NCBI RefSeq assembly: GCF_900129095.1
Contig: NZ_FQVA01000001.1
Span: forward strand, 1,302,001 to 1,366,000
DNA length: 64,000 bases
Reading direction: 5' to 3'
Source of the DNA: Microbulbifer donghaiensis
Lineage (GTDB): Bacteria > Pseudomonadota > Gammaproteobacteria > Pseudomonadales > Cellvibrionaceae
The notes under the pieces: generated by a model
What the model saw: only the letters and a program-made list of their open reading frames with translations
What the model was told of the DNA's origin: nothing
Databases searched by the model: none
Translations under genes and position numbers: made by a program
Shown: positions 29,658 through 40,404 of the stretch, piece by piece
Position numbering within the stretch: position 1 is the first letter of the stretch
Layout of the letters: the number at the start of each line of letters is the position of its first letter

Positions 29658-31118
29658 ATGCACCAGTTAACCATCGCTGAGATTATCCGAGGATTGCGGG
29701 ACAAGCAGTTCTCCAGTGTCGAGATCACTCGCCACCTGCTCGACCGCATCCAACAGCTGGATGGCAACTACAACAGCTTTATCACCGTCACCGAAGAGCT
29801 GGCCCTGGCCCAGGCGACGGCGGCGGACGAGCGCCTGGCCAGGGGCGAGGCCCCGCCCCTGTGCGGTGTCCCCATCGCCCACAAGGACATCTTCTGCACC
29901 AGTGGCGTGCGTACCAGCTGCGGTTCGAAGATGCTGGATAACTTCGTGCCGCCGTACGATGCCACCGTAGTGGAAAACTTCAACCGCGCCGGTGCCGTGA
30001 CTCTCGGCAAGACCAATATGGACGAGTTCGCGATGGGCTCCTCCAACGAGACCAGCTACTACGGCCCGGTCAAGAACCCCTGGGACACCGACTGTGTGCC
30101 CGGCGGCTCCTCCGGCGGTTCCGCCGCCGCCGTCGCGGCGCAGCTGGCCCCCGGCACTACCGCTACCGATACCGGCGGCTCCATTCGCCAGCCGGCGGCG
30201 CTGACCAATACCACGGGCCTGAAACCCACCTACGGGCGGGTGTCCCGCTGGGGCATGATCGCCTTTGCTTCGAGTCTCGACCAGGCCGGCCCCATCGCCC
30301 GCAACGCCGAAGATGCGGCCTATATGCTGTCGGTGATGGCGGGCCACGACGCGAAGGATTCCACCAGCCTGAACCGCCCGCTACAGGACTACACGCTGAA
30401 CCTGAATGACAGCATCGCCGGACTGAAAATCGGCGTGCCGAAAGAGTACTTCGGCGAGGGCCTGAATGCGGATACGGCGGCGCGGGTCCAGGACGCGCTG
30501 CAGGAATTCGAAAAGCTGGGCGCCGAACTGGTGGAGGTCAGCCTGCCCCACACCGGCCTGGCGGTGCCGGCCTACTACGTGATCGCACCGGCGGAGGCCT
30601 CCGCCAACCTGTCGCGCTTCGACGGCGTGCGCTACGGCCACCGCTGCGAGGATCCGCAGGACCTGCGCGACCTCTATATGCGCTCCCGCGGCGAAGGCTT
30701 CGGCGACGAGGTCCAGCGCCGCATTCTCGTCGGCACCTACGCCCTGTCGGCCGGTTACTACGATGCCTACTACAACAAGGCGCAGCAGGTACGCCGCCTG
30801 ATCAAACAGGACTTCGTACAGGCGTTCGACAAGGTCGACGTCATCATGGGCCCGACTTCGCCGTCGCCAGCGTTTGCGCTGGGGGCAAAGAGCGCGGACC
30901 CGGTGGCCATGTACCTGGAGGATATCTACACCATCGCCACCAACCTGGCGGGCCTGCCCGGTATGTCCCTGCCCTGCGGCCTGGTGAACAATATGCCCGT
31001 GGGCCTGCAGATCATCGGCAACTACCTGGACGAGGCGCGCATGCTCAACGTCGCGCACCAATACCAGCAGGTCACCGACTGGCACCAGCAATACGCAGGC
31101 TCGGCCAGCGCCGCATAA
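29658..31118 (+). CDS. gatA: Glu/Asp-tRNA amidotransferase subunit A
   Basis: Amidase-signature subunit that releases ammonia from glutamine for GatB. The 486 residues hold the Ser-cisSer-Lys triad: Lys76 in VPIAHKDIF, Ser151 in [12 protein letters not shown] and Ser175 in [11 protein letters not shown]. Full length and typical. It lies 65 bp after gatC and 11 bp before gatB. Confidence 0.97.
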   Translation: MHQLTIAEIIRGLRDKQFSSVEITRHLLDRIQQLDGNYNSFITVTEELALAQATAADERLARGEAPPLCGVPIAHKDIFCTSGVRTSCGSKMLDNFVPPYDATVVENFNRAGAVTLGKTNMDEFAMGSSNETSYYGPVKNPWDTDCVPGGSSGGSAAAVAAQLAPGTTATDTGGSIRQPAALTNTTGLKPTYGRVSRWGMIAFASSLDQAGPIARNAEDAAYMLSVMAGHDAKDSTSLNRPLQDYTLNLNDSIAGLKIGVPKEYFGEGLNADTAARVQDALQEFEKLGAELVEVSLPHTGLAVPAYYVIAPAEASANLSRFDGVRYGHRCEDPQDLRDLYMRSRGEGFGDEVQRRILVGTYALSAGYYDAYYNKAQQVRRLIKQDFVQAFDKVDVIMGPTSPSPAFALGAKSADPVAMYLEDIYTIATNLAGLPGMSLPCGLVNNMPVGLQIIGNYLDEARMLNVAHQYQQVTDWHQQYAGSASAA

Positions 31119-31129
31119 GGAGAATCACT

Positions 31130-32581
31130 GTGGAATGGGAAATCGTTATCGGGCTGGAAGTCCACGTCCAGCTCGCCACCAAGTCGAAACTGTTCTCCGG
31201 CGCCAGCACACAGTTCGGCGCCGCCCCGAACACCCAGGCCTGCGCCATCGACCTGGCCATGCCGGGCACCCTGCCGGTCCCCAACGAGGAGGCCTTCCGC
31301 TTTGCGGCGATGTTCGGTCTGGCGATGAATGCGGAAATCGGCCGGCGCTCCGTATTCGAGCGCAAGAACTATTTCTATCCGGACCTGCCCAAGGGCTACC
31401 AGACCACCCAGCTGGCGGAACCGATCGTCGGTCCCGGTGAAATCGAAATTCACCTAGAGGATGGCAGCAGCAAGACGGTGCGCCTGCACCACGCACACCT
31501 GGAAGAAGATGCGGGTAAATCACTGCACGAAGACTTTCACGGTATGTCCGGCATCGATCTGAACCGCGCCGGCACACCGCTGATCGAAATCGTCTCCGAG
31601 CCGGACATGCGCAGCGCCGCCGAGGCGGTCGCCTACCTGAAAAAGATCCACAGTATCGTCACCTACCTGGGCATTTCCGACGGCGATATGTCCCAGGGCT
31701 CGATGCGCTGCGACGCCAACGTGTCGGTGCGCCTGAAGGGCGAGGAAAAACTCGGCACCCGCACCGAGCTGAAAAACATCAACTCCTTCCGCTTTGTCGA
31801 GCGCGCCATCAAGGTCGAAGCCGAGCGCCAGATCGACATCCTCGAGGACGGTGGCAGCATTGTGCAGGAGACCCGCCTGTACGACGCAGACAAAAACGAA
31901 ACCCGCTCCATGCGCAGCAAGGAAGTGGCCAACGACTACCGCTACTTCCCCTGCCCGGACCTGCTGCCGGTAGTGCTCACCGACGACTACGTGGAGAAGC
32001 TGCGCACGGAGCTGCCGGAGTTGCCGGATGCCAAAGCCGCGCGTTTCCGCGACGAGTACAAACTGTCCGCCTATGATGCGGACCTGCTGACACAGGAACG
32101 CGCCTCTGCAGATTATTTCGAAACCGCGGCGAAAAAATCCGGCGAGGCCAAACTGGCAGCCAACTGGATGACCGGTGAACTGGCCGCACTGCTGAACCGG
32201 GAAGAGCTGTCCATCGAACAGTCGCCGGTCTCCGCCGAACAGCTGGCCGGCCTGATTCTGCGCATCAAGGACAACACCATCTCCAGCAAGATCGCCAAGC
32301 AGGTGTTCGACGCCATGGCCAAGGGCGAGGGCGATGCGGACCAGGTGATCGAAAAGCGCGGTCTCAAGCAGGTCTCCGACACCGGCGCCATCGAGAAGAT
32401 GGTCGACGACGTCATCGCCGCTAACGCCGCGCAGGTGGAGAACTACCGCAGTGCCGACGAGGCCAAGCGGCCGAAAATGATGGGCTTCTTTGTCGGCCAG
32501 ATCATGAAAGCTTCCAAGGGCCAGGGCAATCCGCAGCTGATCAACAAGATCCTCAAGGAAAAGCTCGACGCCCTGCTCTGA
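31130..32581 (+). CDS. gatB: Glu/Asp-tRNA amidotransferase subunit B
   Basis: Binds the misacylated tRNA, phosphorylates its side chain and transfers ammonia. The 483 residues begin [22 protein letters not shown] and include the zinc and active-site region [22 protein letters not shown]. The C-terminal helical YqeY-like tRNA-binding domain ([27 protein letters not shown]) is complete. Start is GTG with AAGGAG upstream. A GC-rich hairpin follows the stop. Confidence 0.97.
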   Translation: MEWEIVIGLEVHVQLATKSKLFSGASTQFGAAPNTQACAIDLAMPGTLPVPNEEAFRFAAMFGLAMNAEIGRRSVFERKNYFYPDLPKGYQTTQLAEPIVGPGEIEIHLEDGSSKTVRLHHAHLEEDAGKSLHEDFHGMSGIDLNRAGTPLIEIVSEPDMRSAAEAVAYLKKIHSIVTYLGISDGDMSQGSMRCDANVSVRLKGEEKLGTRTELKNINSFRFVERAIKVEAERQIDILEDGGSIVQETRLYDADKNETRSMRSKEVANDYRYFPCPDLLPVVLTDDYVEKLRTELPELPDAKAARFRDEYKLSAYDADLLTQERASADYFETAAKKSGEAKLAANWMTGELAALLNREELSIEQSPVSAEQLAGLILRIKDNTISSKIAKQVFDAMAKGEGDADQVIEKRGLKQVSDTGAIEKMVDDVIAANAAQVENYRSADEAKRPKMMGFFVGQIMKASKGQGNPQLINKILKEKLDALL

Positions 32582-32595
32582 TCCCCGCCGGCATC

Positions 32596-32627
32596 GGGGG
32601 AGCCTCTTCCGCTATAGGGGCTCCCCC
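32596..32627 (+). terminator. GC-rich hairpin after gatB
   Basis: A 9-bp stem (GGGGGAGCC at 32,596-32,604 and GGCTCCCCC at 32,619-32,627) begins 15 bp after the gatB stop. No T-run follows, so it may slow rather than end transcription. The rest of the 263-bp gap before the next gene shows no coding potential. Confidence 0.45.
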
Positions 32628-32844
32628 GGAATCCCCAGTCCGTCCCGCTCCCGTCCCACCCCCGCTTCGCACCACCGCCGGCCGCTATCCGACTCGCGAA
32701 CAATTCAATCCTATCTCGCTTCTACGTGGGAACAGCCCGCTATTCGACTAATGGTTACTGGACAAAGGGAACGAGAGTCACGAAAGTAACGGCAATAATC
32801 GATAACGACAAACGCAGTACGATAACAACAACGAGGTACCGGCG

Positions 32845-34533
32845 ATGACAGACACGCTTCTCAGCTATGCCCGCGGCGACAATACCCAGCCGCTGATCGA
32901 TATGACTATCGGCGACAAGTTCGACGAGATCGCGGCGCGCTTTCCCGACAGGGACGCGCTGATCGTGCGCCACCAGGGGCTTCGCTGGACCTACCGGGAA
33001 TTCCAGCAGCAGGTGGACACCTGTGCCCGGGCACTGCTGGCCATCGGCATCGGCAAGGGCGACCGGGTCGGCATCTGGTCCCCCAACTGCGCCGAGTGGA
33101 CCACGCTGCAATTCGCCACCGCCAAGGTCGGCGCCATCCTGGTCAATATCAACCCGTCCTACCGCCTGCACGAACTCGAATACGCCCTCAACCACTCGCA
33201 AATGCGCATGCTGGTGATCGCCGAGCGTTTCAAGGGTTCGGATTACACCCAGATGCTCCACGAACTGGCCCCGGAACTGACTACGTCAGCGAAGAGCGAG
33301 CTCACAGCCGCCAAGCTGCCGCACCTGCAGGTTGTCGTCAATCTCGCCGAGACGAGCTACGACGGTATGTGGCGCTGGAGCGAACTGCTCGAAGAGGCCG
33401 GCAAGGCCAGCGCGGCCCAACTGGCGGCGGTGCAGCAATCACTGAACTATCACGACCCGATCAATATCCAGTACACCTCCGGCACCACCGGTTTCCCCAA
33501 GGGCGCCACCCTGTCCCACCACAACATCCTCAACAACGGCTTCTTCGTCGCCGAGAGCATCGAGCTGAACGAGTGCGACCGCCTGGTAATTCCGGTGCCG
33601 CTGTATCACTGTTTCGGCATGGTCATGGGCAACCTGGGGTGCGTCACGCACGGGGCGACCATGATCTACCCCGGCGAGGGCTTCGATCCCGGCGCGGTAC
33701 TGGAAACCGTGGCGGCGGAGCGCGCCACGGCCCTGTACGGCGTGCCCACCATGTTTATCGCCGAGCTGGAACACCCGGATTTCGCCGACTACGATCTCGG
33801 CTCCCTGCGCACCGGAATCATGGCCGGCTCCATCTGCCCCGCGGAAGTCATGAAGGCAGTCAATAACAGGATGCACATGCGCGAGGTGCAGATCGCCTAC
33901 GGCATGACCGAAACCAGCCCGGTGTCGACCCAGACCGCCGCCGACGACCCGTTCGACAAGCGCGTCACCACCGTCGGCCGCACGCAGCCGCACCTGGAAT
34001 CGAAGATCGTCGATCCCGCCAATGGCGAGACGATACCGCGCGGCGCAATCGGCGAACTGTGCACCCGCGGCTACAGTGTCATGCTCGGCTACTGGAACAA
34101 CGAGGAAGCCACCAGCGCTGCCATTGACGGCGACGGCTGGATGCACACCGGCGACCTGGCCACCATGGACGAGGACGGCTTCATCCAGATCGTCGGCCGC
34201 ATCAAGGACATGGTGATCCGCGGTGGCGAGAACATCTACCCGAAAGAGGTGGAGGAGTTTCTCTACACCCATCCGGCCATCGCCGATGTGCAGGTCACCG
34301 GTGTGCCGGACAAGAAATACGGTGAGGAACTGGTCGCCTGGGTGCAACTGCGCGCCGATGCCGGCACAGTTTCCGAGGGGGAATTGCGGGATTTCTGCAA
34401 AGGCAGGATCACCCACTTCAAGGTGCCGCGCTACTTCAAGTTCACCGACAGCTTCCCGATGACCGTGACCGGCAAAATCCAGAAATTCAAAATGCGCGAG
34501 ATCTCCATCGCCGAGCTCGGCCTCGAGGAATAG
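32845..34533 (+). CDS. AMP-dependent acyl-CoA synthetase
   Basis: Activates a carboxylic acid to acyl-adenylate and then acyl-CoA. The 562 residues show the adenylate-forming superfamily: P-loop [48 protein letters not shown], and the C-terminal catalytic lysine region [14 protein letters not shown]. The overall form (short N-terminus, [17 protein letters not shown]) matches medium-/long-chain fatty-acyl or branched acyl ligases used in beta-oxidation. The exact substrate cannot be read from sequence. It stands alone between gatB and the amidase gene. Confidence 0.88.
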   Translation: MTDTLLSYARGDNTQPLIDMTIGDKFDEIAARFPDRDALIVRHQGLRWTYREFQQQVDTCARALLAIGIGKGDRVGIWSPNCAEWTTLQFATAKVGAILVNINPSYRLHELEYALNHSQMRMLVIAERFKGSDYTQMLHELAPELTTSAKSELTAAKLPHLQVVVNLAETSYDGMWRWSELLEEAGKASAAQLAAVQQSLNYHDPINIQYTSGTTGFPKGATLSHHNILNNGFFVAESIELNECDRLVIPVPLYHCFGMVMGNLGCVTHGATMIYPGEGFDPGAVLETVAAERATALYGVPTMFIAELEHPDFADYDLGSLRTGIMAGSICPAEVMKAVNNRMHMREVQIAYGMTETSPVSTQTAADDPFDKRVTTVGRTQPHLESKIVDPANGETIPRGAIGELCTRGYSVMLGYWNNEEATSAAIDGDGWMHTGDLATMDEDGFIQIVGRIKDMVIRGGENIYPKEVEEFLYTHPAIADVQVTGVPDKKYGEELVAWVQLRADAGTVSEGELRDFCKGRITHFKVPRYFKFTDSFPMTVTGKIQKFKMREISIAELGLEE

Positions 34534-34659
34534 AAAAGCGGCGGGCGCGGCCTTTCTGCGCCCGCCACCCGCGCGCAACACTTGCATCGACTCCCCCAAC
34601 ATCAAGCTTCTTCTGTACCATGGGAACGCAACCACTCACCTCAGCGCTGAAGGTTTCCC

Positions 34660-36192
34660 ATGAAAACAATAAGAGCAATAACTCTCACCGCAGTGTCACT
34701 GCTGGCCGGCTCCCCGAGCTGGGCCAACGATTCTCCTTCCGTCACAGAGATACGCCGCGCGCTCGATAGCGGCAGCACCACATCCGAACAACTGGTTATC
34801 GGCTATCAGAAGCTGATCGAAAAGCACAACGGCGAGCTCAGGGCGGTAACCCAGATCAGCCCCGCAGCCCTGCGGGAAGCTGCGCGGCTCGACCAACTGC
34901 GCACCCAGGGCAAGTTGCTGGGGCCCCTGCACGGCATTCCAGTACTGTTGAAAGACAATATCGATACTGCCGACGGTCTCGCCAACACCGCCGGATCGGG
35001 ACTGCTCGCAGACAATTTTCCCGAGCGGGACGCATTTCTGGTCGACCAGCTGAAAAAGGCCGGCGCGATCGTGCTCGGCAAAGCCAACCTCAGCGAGTGG
35101 GCCAACTTCCGCTCGACCAACTCCTCCAGCGGCTGGAGTGCCACCGGCGGCCAGACTCGCAACCCCTATGACCTGAGCCGCTCTCCGTGCGGCTCCAGCG
35201 CCGGATCGGCAGTGGCGGTCGCCGCCGGGCTAGCGCCCCTCGCCGTAGGCACCGAGACCGACGGATCCGTCACCTGCCCGTCGGCGATCAACGGCATCGT
35301 CGGCATCAAGCCCACGCTGGGGCTGATCAGCCGCTCCGGCATTATTCCCATCTCCGTGCACCAGGATACCGCCGGCCCCATGGCCACTACGGTCACCGGG
35401 GCAGTGCTGCTGCTGGACGCCATGGTGGGACGCGACAGCGCCGACCCCTTCGCCGTAGCCCCGCGTGGGCGCTACGCGGACAACCTAGTTGCCGGCGGCC
35501 TGAAGGGAATGCGGATCGGCGTGGCGCGCAACCTGATGGGCTACAGCGCGCGCACCGACGAGGTCTTCGAGCGTGCGCTGGATACCCTGAAAAGCCAGGG
35601 AAGTGTCATTGTCGACAACGCCAATATCGAAACCCTGGATGCGATTCACGAGAAGGAATTCGATTTGCTGTCCTGGGATTTCAAGGACGCACTCAACGAC
35701 TATCTGGCCGGCACCACCGGCGACTACAAAAGCCTGGATGCACTGATCGAAGGCAACGAGGAACGGCGCGAGCGGGAAATGCCTTACTTTGGCCAGGAGA
35801 TATTTATCAAGGCGCAGACCTCCCGCGGACGCAGCGAACCCGACTACGACCAGCAAATCGCCAGGCTCAAGTCACTCGCCGGCAAGGAGGGCATTGATGC
35901 AACCCTAAAGAAATACGGCGTCGATATTCTGGTCGCGCCAACCGTGGGCCCGGCGTGGAAGATCGATCATATCAACGGCGACCACTACCAGGGCTCCGCC
36001 ACGACGCCGGCGGCTGTGGCCGGCTATCCGCATATCACCGTGCCGATGGGTTTTGTCGAACACCTGCCGGTCGGCATCTCGTTTTTCGCTGGCGCCAATC
36101 GGGAGGACATACTGATCCGCGCTGCGTACAATTACGAGCAGGCCAGCCTGCAGCGCCGCGCGCCGGAATTTCTCGCCGGCGACCCAATGTAA
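34660..36192 (+). CDS. Secreted amidase-signature hydrolase
   Basis: A 510-residue protein with a Sec signal peptide (MKTIRAITLTAVSLLAGSPSWA, cleavage about residue 22), so it acts in the periplasm or outside. The amidase-signature triad is complete: Lys98 in VLLKDNIDT, Ser179 in PCGSSAGSAVAV and Ser203 in TDGSVTCPSA. It is a paralogue-like relative of GatA but is not part of the tRNA complex. Substrate is unknown; exported members of this family cleave amides or peptides. No operon partner is evident. Confidence 0.88.
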   Translation: MKTIRAITLTAVSLLAGSPSWANDSPSVTEIRRALDSGSTTSEQLVIGYQKLIEKHNGELRAVTQISPAALREAARLDQLRTQGKLLGPLHGIPVLLKDNIDTADGLANTAGSGLLADNFPERDAFLVDQLKKAGAIVLGKANLSEWANFRSTNSSSGWSATGGQTRNPYDLSRSPCGSSAGSAVAVAAGLAPLAVGTETDGSVTCPSAINGIVGIKPTLGLISRSGIIPISVHQDTAGPMATTVTGAVLLLDAMVGRDSADPFAVAPRGRYADNLVAGGLKGMRIGVARNLMGYSARTDEVFERALDTLKSQGSVIVDNANIETLDAIHEKEFDLLSWDFKDALNDYLAGTTGDYKSLDALIEGNEERREREMPYFGQEIFIKAQTSRGRSEPDYDQQIARLKSLAGKEGIDATLKKYGVDILVAPTVGPAWKIDHINGDHYQGSATTPAAVAGYPHITVPMGFVEHLPVGISFFAGANREDILIRAAYNYEQASLQRRAPEFLAGDPM

Positions 36193-36244
36193 ACCGCACT
36201 GTACGGCTGCCCCACCAATTCCGTGACAAGTTAAGGAAGAGTCT

Positions 36245-36544
36245 GTGAGCCTGAAAAAAGACAAGCAAAAAGTACTCGGCGAAGTTTTCGACGATCAACG
36301 TATCGCCGGCTTTCTGATTGGCGAAGCGCCTGAAGGCGTCAATCGCGATTACTATCTGCTGGAGCGCGCCTACCGCAGCATGAAAGCAGAAAGTTTCGCC
36401 ACTTTCGTGCGCCTGTTCCAGGAACAGAATCTGGACCTCGACAGCCCCGGACCGGAGGGTAAAACACTGCTGGCACGAATCGAGGATCACCGCCAGGGGG
36501 CAGAATATGCAGAGGTCCTGAAGGCCGCCGGCGCCCGCGCCTGA
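36245..36544 (+). CDS. PA4642-family small cytoplasmic protein
   Basis: A 99-residue soluble protein, helical by composition, with no signal peptide or membrane segment. Start is GTG with AAGGAAG upstream. The sequence KVLGEVFDDQRIAGFLIGEAPEGVNRDYYLLERAYRSM and LFQEQNLDLDSPGPEGKTLLARIEDH matches my memory of a conserved gamma-proteobacterial family named after Pseudomonas PA4642; function is unknown. It is 13 bp upstream of cysZ and probably co-transcribed. Confidence 0.75.
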   Translation: MSLKKDKQKVLGEVFDDQRIAGFLIGEAPEGVNRDYYLLERAYRSMKAESFATFVRLFQEQNLDLDSPGPEGKTLLARIEDHRQGAEYAEVLKAAGARA

Positions 36545-36557
36545 CGGGAGACAAGTC

Positions 36558-37391
36558 ATGACCTCGAATCCCGCACATGGCATCGACGCGCTGATGCGCG
36601 GCGCCCGCCTGCTGACCAGGCGCGAACTCCGTCCGTTTATCATCGTTCCGCTGCTGATCAACCTGGTGCTGTTTATCGCCATCAGCGCGGTGATGATTTC
36701 GCAGCTGGGCGGTCTCGTGGACTACCTCAGCAGCCTGCTCTCGCACACACCGGTAAACACTGAGAACATGTCCTGGTGGGAAGCGGTAATGGCGAAAGGG
36801 GCGGCCTGGGCCGCGGATGCATTCCGCTGGTTGGCCTGGGTGATAGCACTGGCGGTACTGGTGCTGTTTTTCTTCGTTTACGGCTACCTGTTCGGCATTA
36901 TCACCAATATCATCGCCGCACCCTTTAACGGCTTTCTTGCGGAGAAGGTCGAGGAACTCCTCACTGGCAAGGCGCCGCCACAGGAGCCACTGGGGAAAAT
37001 GGTCCTGCGTACCCTGGGCCGAGAGTTGCGCAAGCTGTGCTACTTTATCGGCTGGGGCCTGGTTATCCTGATTATCGCACTGTTTACCAGCTGGACCGTA
37101 TTTGTGCCGGCGGTTCTCGGCGGTCTCTGGGGCGCCTGGTGTATGGCCATTCAATACGTGGACTACCCGTTGGACAACCATCAGCGGCCGTTCGACGAAC
37201 TGAAAAGCGTTCTGCTGCGGCGCAAGCTGACCTCCCTGAGCTTCGGCGGCGCTGTAATGCTGGCAAAGATGGTGCCGATACTGAACATCTTTGTGATGCC
37301 CGCGGCGGTGGCTGGAGGTACCGCACTGTGGATTGAACGATTGCGGCAGGAGGGCGATCCTGGCACGGACAAGCTGCCGCTCGACCAATAA
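36558..37391 (+). CDS. cysZ: Sulfate transporter CysZ
   Basis: Inner-membrane sulfate permease of the CysZ/DUF540 family. The 277 residues have four main hydrophobic segments (for example IIVPLLINLVLFIAISAVMI and WVIALAVLVLFFFVYGYLFGIITNIIAAPFNGFLAEKVE, the latter a family hallmark). The YPLDNHQRPFDELKSVLLRRKL loop follows. The sulfate it imports would feed ATP sulfurylase (sat). It ends 5 bp before a strong terminator. Confidence 0.92.
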   Translation: MTSNPAHGIDALMRGARLLTRRELRPFIIVPLLINLVLFIAISAVMISQLGGLVDYLSSLLSHTPVNTENMSWWEAVMAKGAAWAADAFRWLAWVIALAVLVLFFFVYGYLFGIITNIIAAPFNGFLAEKVEELLTGKAPPQEPLGKMVLRTLGRELRKLCYFIGWGLVILIIALFTSWTVFVPAVLGGLWGAWCMAIQYVDYPLDNHQRPFDELKSVLLRRKLTSLSFGGAVMLAKMVPILNIFVMPAAVAGGTALWIERLRQEGDPGTDKLPLDQ

Positions 37392-37419
37392 AAAACGCGG
37401 GCAGAGCCCGCGATTTTAT
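37391..37419 (+). terminator. Rho-independent terminator after cysZ
   Basis: Stem CGCGGGC (37,396-37,402) and GCCCGCG (37,406-37,412) with a 3-nt loop, preceded by A-rich and followed by ATTTTATT. It ends the PA4642-cysZ unit and can also face the convergent sulfotransferase-like gene. Confidence 0.85.
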
Positions 37420-37495
37420 TGACTAACGCTACCTGCCACTCCCTTGCTCACGCGCACTAACCAGCGGGAATACGATCCAGCAGGTCGGGCAGCAG

Positions 37496-38644
37496 TTACC
37501 TGCCGCTACTCTTCCTTTTCCTGACCCGCCTGTACCAGGGCTCCCGGTGTGCGGCTATCTCGGTCGTCTGTGCCAGGCAGCGCTGGAGCGCAGACAGCTC
37601 CTCGCGAAGCGCTTCGTTCCGGCAATCGGCAACTAGTAGCGCGTGCACTCGGTCTGCCAGCAAGGCGTCTCTGAGCCCGAGCGGGTTGTCCAATCCCGCG
37701 TTGAGAAGATCCACCGTCCAGTGATCTACATCGGAGAAAGAAATCCTGTCGTTACCCTCATCGGGGTAAGCACTGAAATCTGCGCTGAATGCCAGTCCGC
37801 TCTCGCAAGTCAGATAGTGATCATTCAGGTTGCGGTTAGATGTTTCAAACTGCTGAAAGAACGCCAGTGCCGAGGCGCGGCTGGGGGTCAGGGGAGTGGT
37901 ATCGGTCGACATCAGCGGTTTCAGCTTGTCGATTTCCGACCGCCCCACTCCCAGTTCGATCAGCTTGTGGGTCAGCAGAAACTGTCTGCGGCAGACGCCT
38001 TCATTGACGCGACACGGCGGAATATCGACCTCGCCGCCCAGCAGTGCGGCAAAATCCGTCACTATATCGCCCTGGCACTTTCTGGCGACATCGAAGTCCC
38101 GCACACGCAGAGAATCCCGGCCAAAACCCTGCGCCCACAGCTGCAACTTGGCGAAATAGTCGTAATAGGTTTTGACATCGTCGGTGAGTTCGGGGAAAGC
38201 GCCCTCGCTGTGCCCCATCAGCTTGCTGGAGGAACTCCAGTCGCGCTCACTGGCCCTGGCCGCCTGCTGCTTGAAGGACATTGCCTGCCGGTCCTGCCGA
38301 CGCAGATAGACAATGACCACGATATCGTCAAAGATTTTCCTGCAGACGTCGCGAACCTTTTCGATTTCTTCCGCGGTATGCAGGAAAGAAAAGTGCTCGC
38401 CAGACACGATCACGCGCTGGCCGCGGCTGTCTGCCAGCAGTTGTTCAAGACGCTGATTTAGGCTGAAGAACAGGCGCCCGTCCTGTTTGCGCACGTCTAC
38501 CGCCGCGGATGAGTTGCCCTTCTTGCCCAGGGAAACAAACTCATAGCCCTGCTCGAGCAACCGGTCGGCGTGGCGCTTCAGGGCCAGCTGCAACGAGCTC
38601 GATGCGGTCTTGTGAAAACCGATATGCAGATACAGGGTGCGCAT
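37496..38644 (-). CDS. P-loop sulfotransferase-like protein
   Basis: A 382-residue protein that opens with LYLHIGFHKTASSSLQLALK, close to the PAPS-binding loop of sulfotransferase-fold proteins (xHIGxxKTGTTSxQ). A later IVVIVYLRRQDRQAMSFKQQ segment resembles the 3'-phosphate-binding motif of the same fold. No signal peptide or membrane helix. The C-terminal third is helical and ends in a basic tail (VRKRKSSGR). It may transfer sulfate to a polysaccharide or similar acceptor; the acceptor is unknown. It is convergent with cysZ, and its upstream region (38,645-38,780) is AT-rich. Confidence 0.65.
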   Translation of the reverse strand: MRTLYLHIGFHKTASSSLQLALKRHADRLLEQGYEFVSLGKKGNSSAAVDVRKQDGRLFFSLNQRLEQLLADSRGQRVIVSGEHFSFLHTAEEIEKVRDVCRKIFDDIVVIVYLRRQDRQAMSFKQQAARASERDWSSSSKLMGHSEGAFPELTDDVKTYYDYFAKLQLWAQGFGRDSLRVRDFDVARKCQGDIVTDFAALLGGEVDIPPCRVNEGVCRRQFLLTHKLIELGVGRSEIDKLKPLMSTDTTPLTPSRASALAFFQQFETSNRNLNDHYLTCESGLAFSADFSAYPDEGNDRISFSDVDHWTVDLLNAGLDNPLGLRDALLADRVHALLVADCRNEALREELSALQRCLAQTTEIAAHREPWYRRVRKRKSSGR

Positions 38645-38780
38645 GGTGACATCGTTATTCTGAAAAATCGGTATAAAGATAAAAACAATCGTCGCCCGAG
38701 TACAACTTTTGCTAGTCGCAATCTCTCAATTGTCCCAGAGATTTTACAGGCGGTCTGTTTATTCTTTGTCCGCGTACAAT

Positions 38781-38810
38781 AAAAAGCGCGGGCTCAGCCC
38801 GCGCTTTTTC
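38781..38810. terminator. Bidirectional terminator downstream of rhlB
   Basis: A perfect stem GCGCGGGC/GCCCGCGC with a 3-nt loop is flanked by A5 on the left and T5 on the right. It lies 8 bp beyond the rhlB stop (leftward gene). It also insulates the AT-rich region upstream of the sulfotransferase-like gene. Confidence 0.9.
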
Positions 38811-38817
38811 GGTTTGC

Positions 38818-40380
38818 CTAGTGGCGCGGCCGACGGCCGCCGCCGCGACGACCGCCGCGGTTGTCCCGGTTGTCCCGGTCACCGCCGCTGCGCTGCACTT
38901 TCACTTTCGGCGGCTCTACCAGCAGCTCCTCGGGGGGCATTTCGCACTTCAGCTTTCCTCCCAGCAGCTGCTCGATCGGCTCGAGGCGCATGGCATCGTC
39001 TTCACAGGCAAAGCTGATGGAAGTGCCGGTCTTGCCGGCGCGGCCGGTGCGACCGATGCGGTGCACGTAATCTTCCGGCTCTTCGGGAAGGGTAAAGTTA
39101 ACCACGTGACTGATGCCGTCGATGTGGATACCCCGACCGGCCACATCGGTAGCCACCAGCACTTTGGTCTTGCCAGACTTGAAGTCCTCCAGCGTACGCA
39201 CGCGCTTGTTCTGTGCGATTTCACCGGACAGCAGGCCAGCGGAGATACCGTGGGCCAGCAGGTTTTCGTGCAGGCGGCGGCACTGGTCGCGGCGATTGGC
39301 GAACACGATCAGACTGTCCACTGCATCGCTCTGCAGAATGTTGTAGAGCAATGTGTACTTTTCCTCGCTCGCCGCCAGGTAGACATGCTGCTCGACGGAA
39401 TCGGTGGCCACGCGCTCCGGCTCGATTTCGACAATGGTCGGATCATCGGTCCACTGCTCCACCAGCGAATCCACTTCCGGAGTGAAAGTCGCGGAGAAAA
39501 ACATCGTCTGGCGGTGGGTCTTGCGCGGTGTCTGGCGGACGATGCGGCGCACCTGGGGAATAAAGCCCATATCCAGCATACGGTCAGCTTCATCGATCAC
39601 CAGCACTTCCACCTGGTCCAGGTAGCAATCGCGGTTGCTGGCGAAATCCAGCAGCCGGCCGGGCGTCGCGACGAGAATGTCCACCAGGCGCTCGTGCAGG
39701 TTGCGCTGCTGCTTCTGGTAATCCATCCCGCCAACCAGGGTGTGGATCTCCAGATCGGTGTACTTGCACAGGGCCTTGGCGTCGTCGGCAATCTGCATCA
39801 CCAGCTCGCGGGTCGGCGCAATGATCAGTGAGCGCGCCTCGCCAGCATAGCGTTCGCCCTCGAAGGGATTTTTGAGCAGGTCATCGATAATGGTGACCAG
39901 GAAGGCGGCGGTCTTGCCGGTGCCGGTCTGGGCTTTGCCCACCAGGTCGTGGCCATTCAGGGTGTGCGGCAGTGAGCGCCCCTGAATCGGTGAGCAGTAC
40001 TGGAAGCCGAGATCGTAAATTGCGTGCATCAGCTCCGGGGGCAGTCCCAGATCGTGAAAACGCACCTTGCCTTCCTGTTCCGGCACCTTGAATTCATCCA
40101 GTGACCAGGGAGCACTCTGCGCAGGCGCGGTCTTCCGGCTCTTGCCGCCCCGCCCCCGGCGGGACTCGCCCTTGCCGCCGCCCGCGGAAGCGGACTCAGG
40201 GCGCCTTTCCGCTTTGTTGGGTTTAGGGCCTTTCTTGCCCTCAGGTTTGGCGCTTTTGCCGGGGCGCTGGCGCTCTCCCGCGCGCTTGGGGCTCTCCTCC
40301 CCACGCTGGGTGCTCTTTTCCTGCTGCGGCTGCTTCTCGTCTTTTTTGGCCCCGGAACGGCGGAACAACTTTCCTATCAA
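38818..40380 (-). CDS. rhlB: DEAD-box RNA helicase RhlB
   Basis: ATP-dependent RNA helicase, normally a partner of RNase E in RNA decay. The 520 residues have a long Lys/Arg/Glu/Pro-rich N-terminal extension (1-90). The helicase core has the Q motif, [11 protein letters not shown] (motif I), [14 protein letters not shown] (Ia), [13 protein letters not shown] (II), FSATFTPEV (III), [13 protein letters not shown] (V) and [13 protein letters not shown] (VI). A short Arg/Gly-rich tail ends it. Both tails are likely RNA-binding and disordered. The open frame starts with TTG; no ATG occurs before the core, so the true start within the extension is uncertain. Confidence 0.93.
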   Translation of the reverse strand: MIGKLFRRSGAKKDEKQPQQEKSTQRGEESPKRAGERQRPGKSAKPEGKKGPKPNKAERRPESASAGGGKGESRRGRGGKSRKTAPAQSAPWSLDEFKVPEQEGKVRFHDLGLPPELMHAIYDLGFQYCSPIQGRSLPHTLNGHDLVGKAQTGTGKTAAFLVTIIDDLLKNPFEGERYAGEARSLIIAPTRELVMQIADDAKALCKYTDLEIHTLVGGMDYQKQQRNLHERLVDILVATPGRLLDFASNRDCYLDQVEVLVIDEADRMLDMGFIPQVRRIVRQTPRKTHRQTMFFSATFTPEVDSLVEQWTDDPTIVEIEPERVATDSVEQHVYLAASEEKYTLLYNILQSDAVDSLIVFANRRDQCRRLHENLLAHGISAGLLSGEIAQNKRVRTLEDFKSGKTKVLVATDVAGRGIHIDGISHVVNFTLPEEPEDYVHRIGRTGRAGKTGTSISFACEDDAMRLEPIEQLLGGKLKCEMPPEELLVEPPKVKVQRSGGDRDNRDNRGGRRGGGRRPRH

Positions 40381-40404
40381 GTGAAATACTCGCTTAAATG
40401 CTCA

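Noticed and set aside
33439-34635. 398-codon open frame on the minus strand
   Set aside because: Antisense to the acyl-CoA synthetase, whose adenylate-forming motifs are all on the plus strand.
36339-37388. 349-codon open frame on the minus strand
   Set aside because: Antisense to both the PA4642-type gene and cysZ; crosses two well-supported genes.
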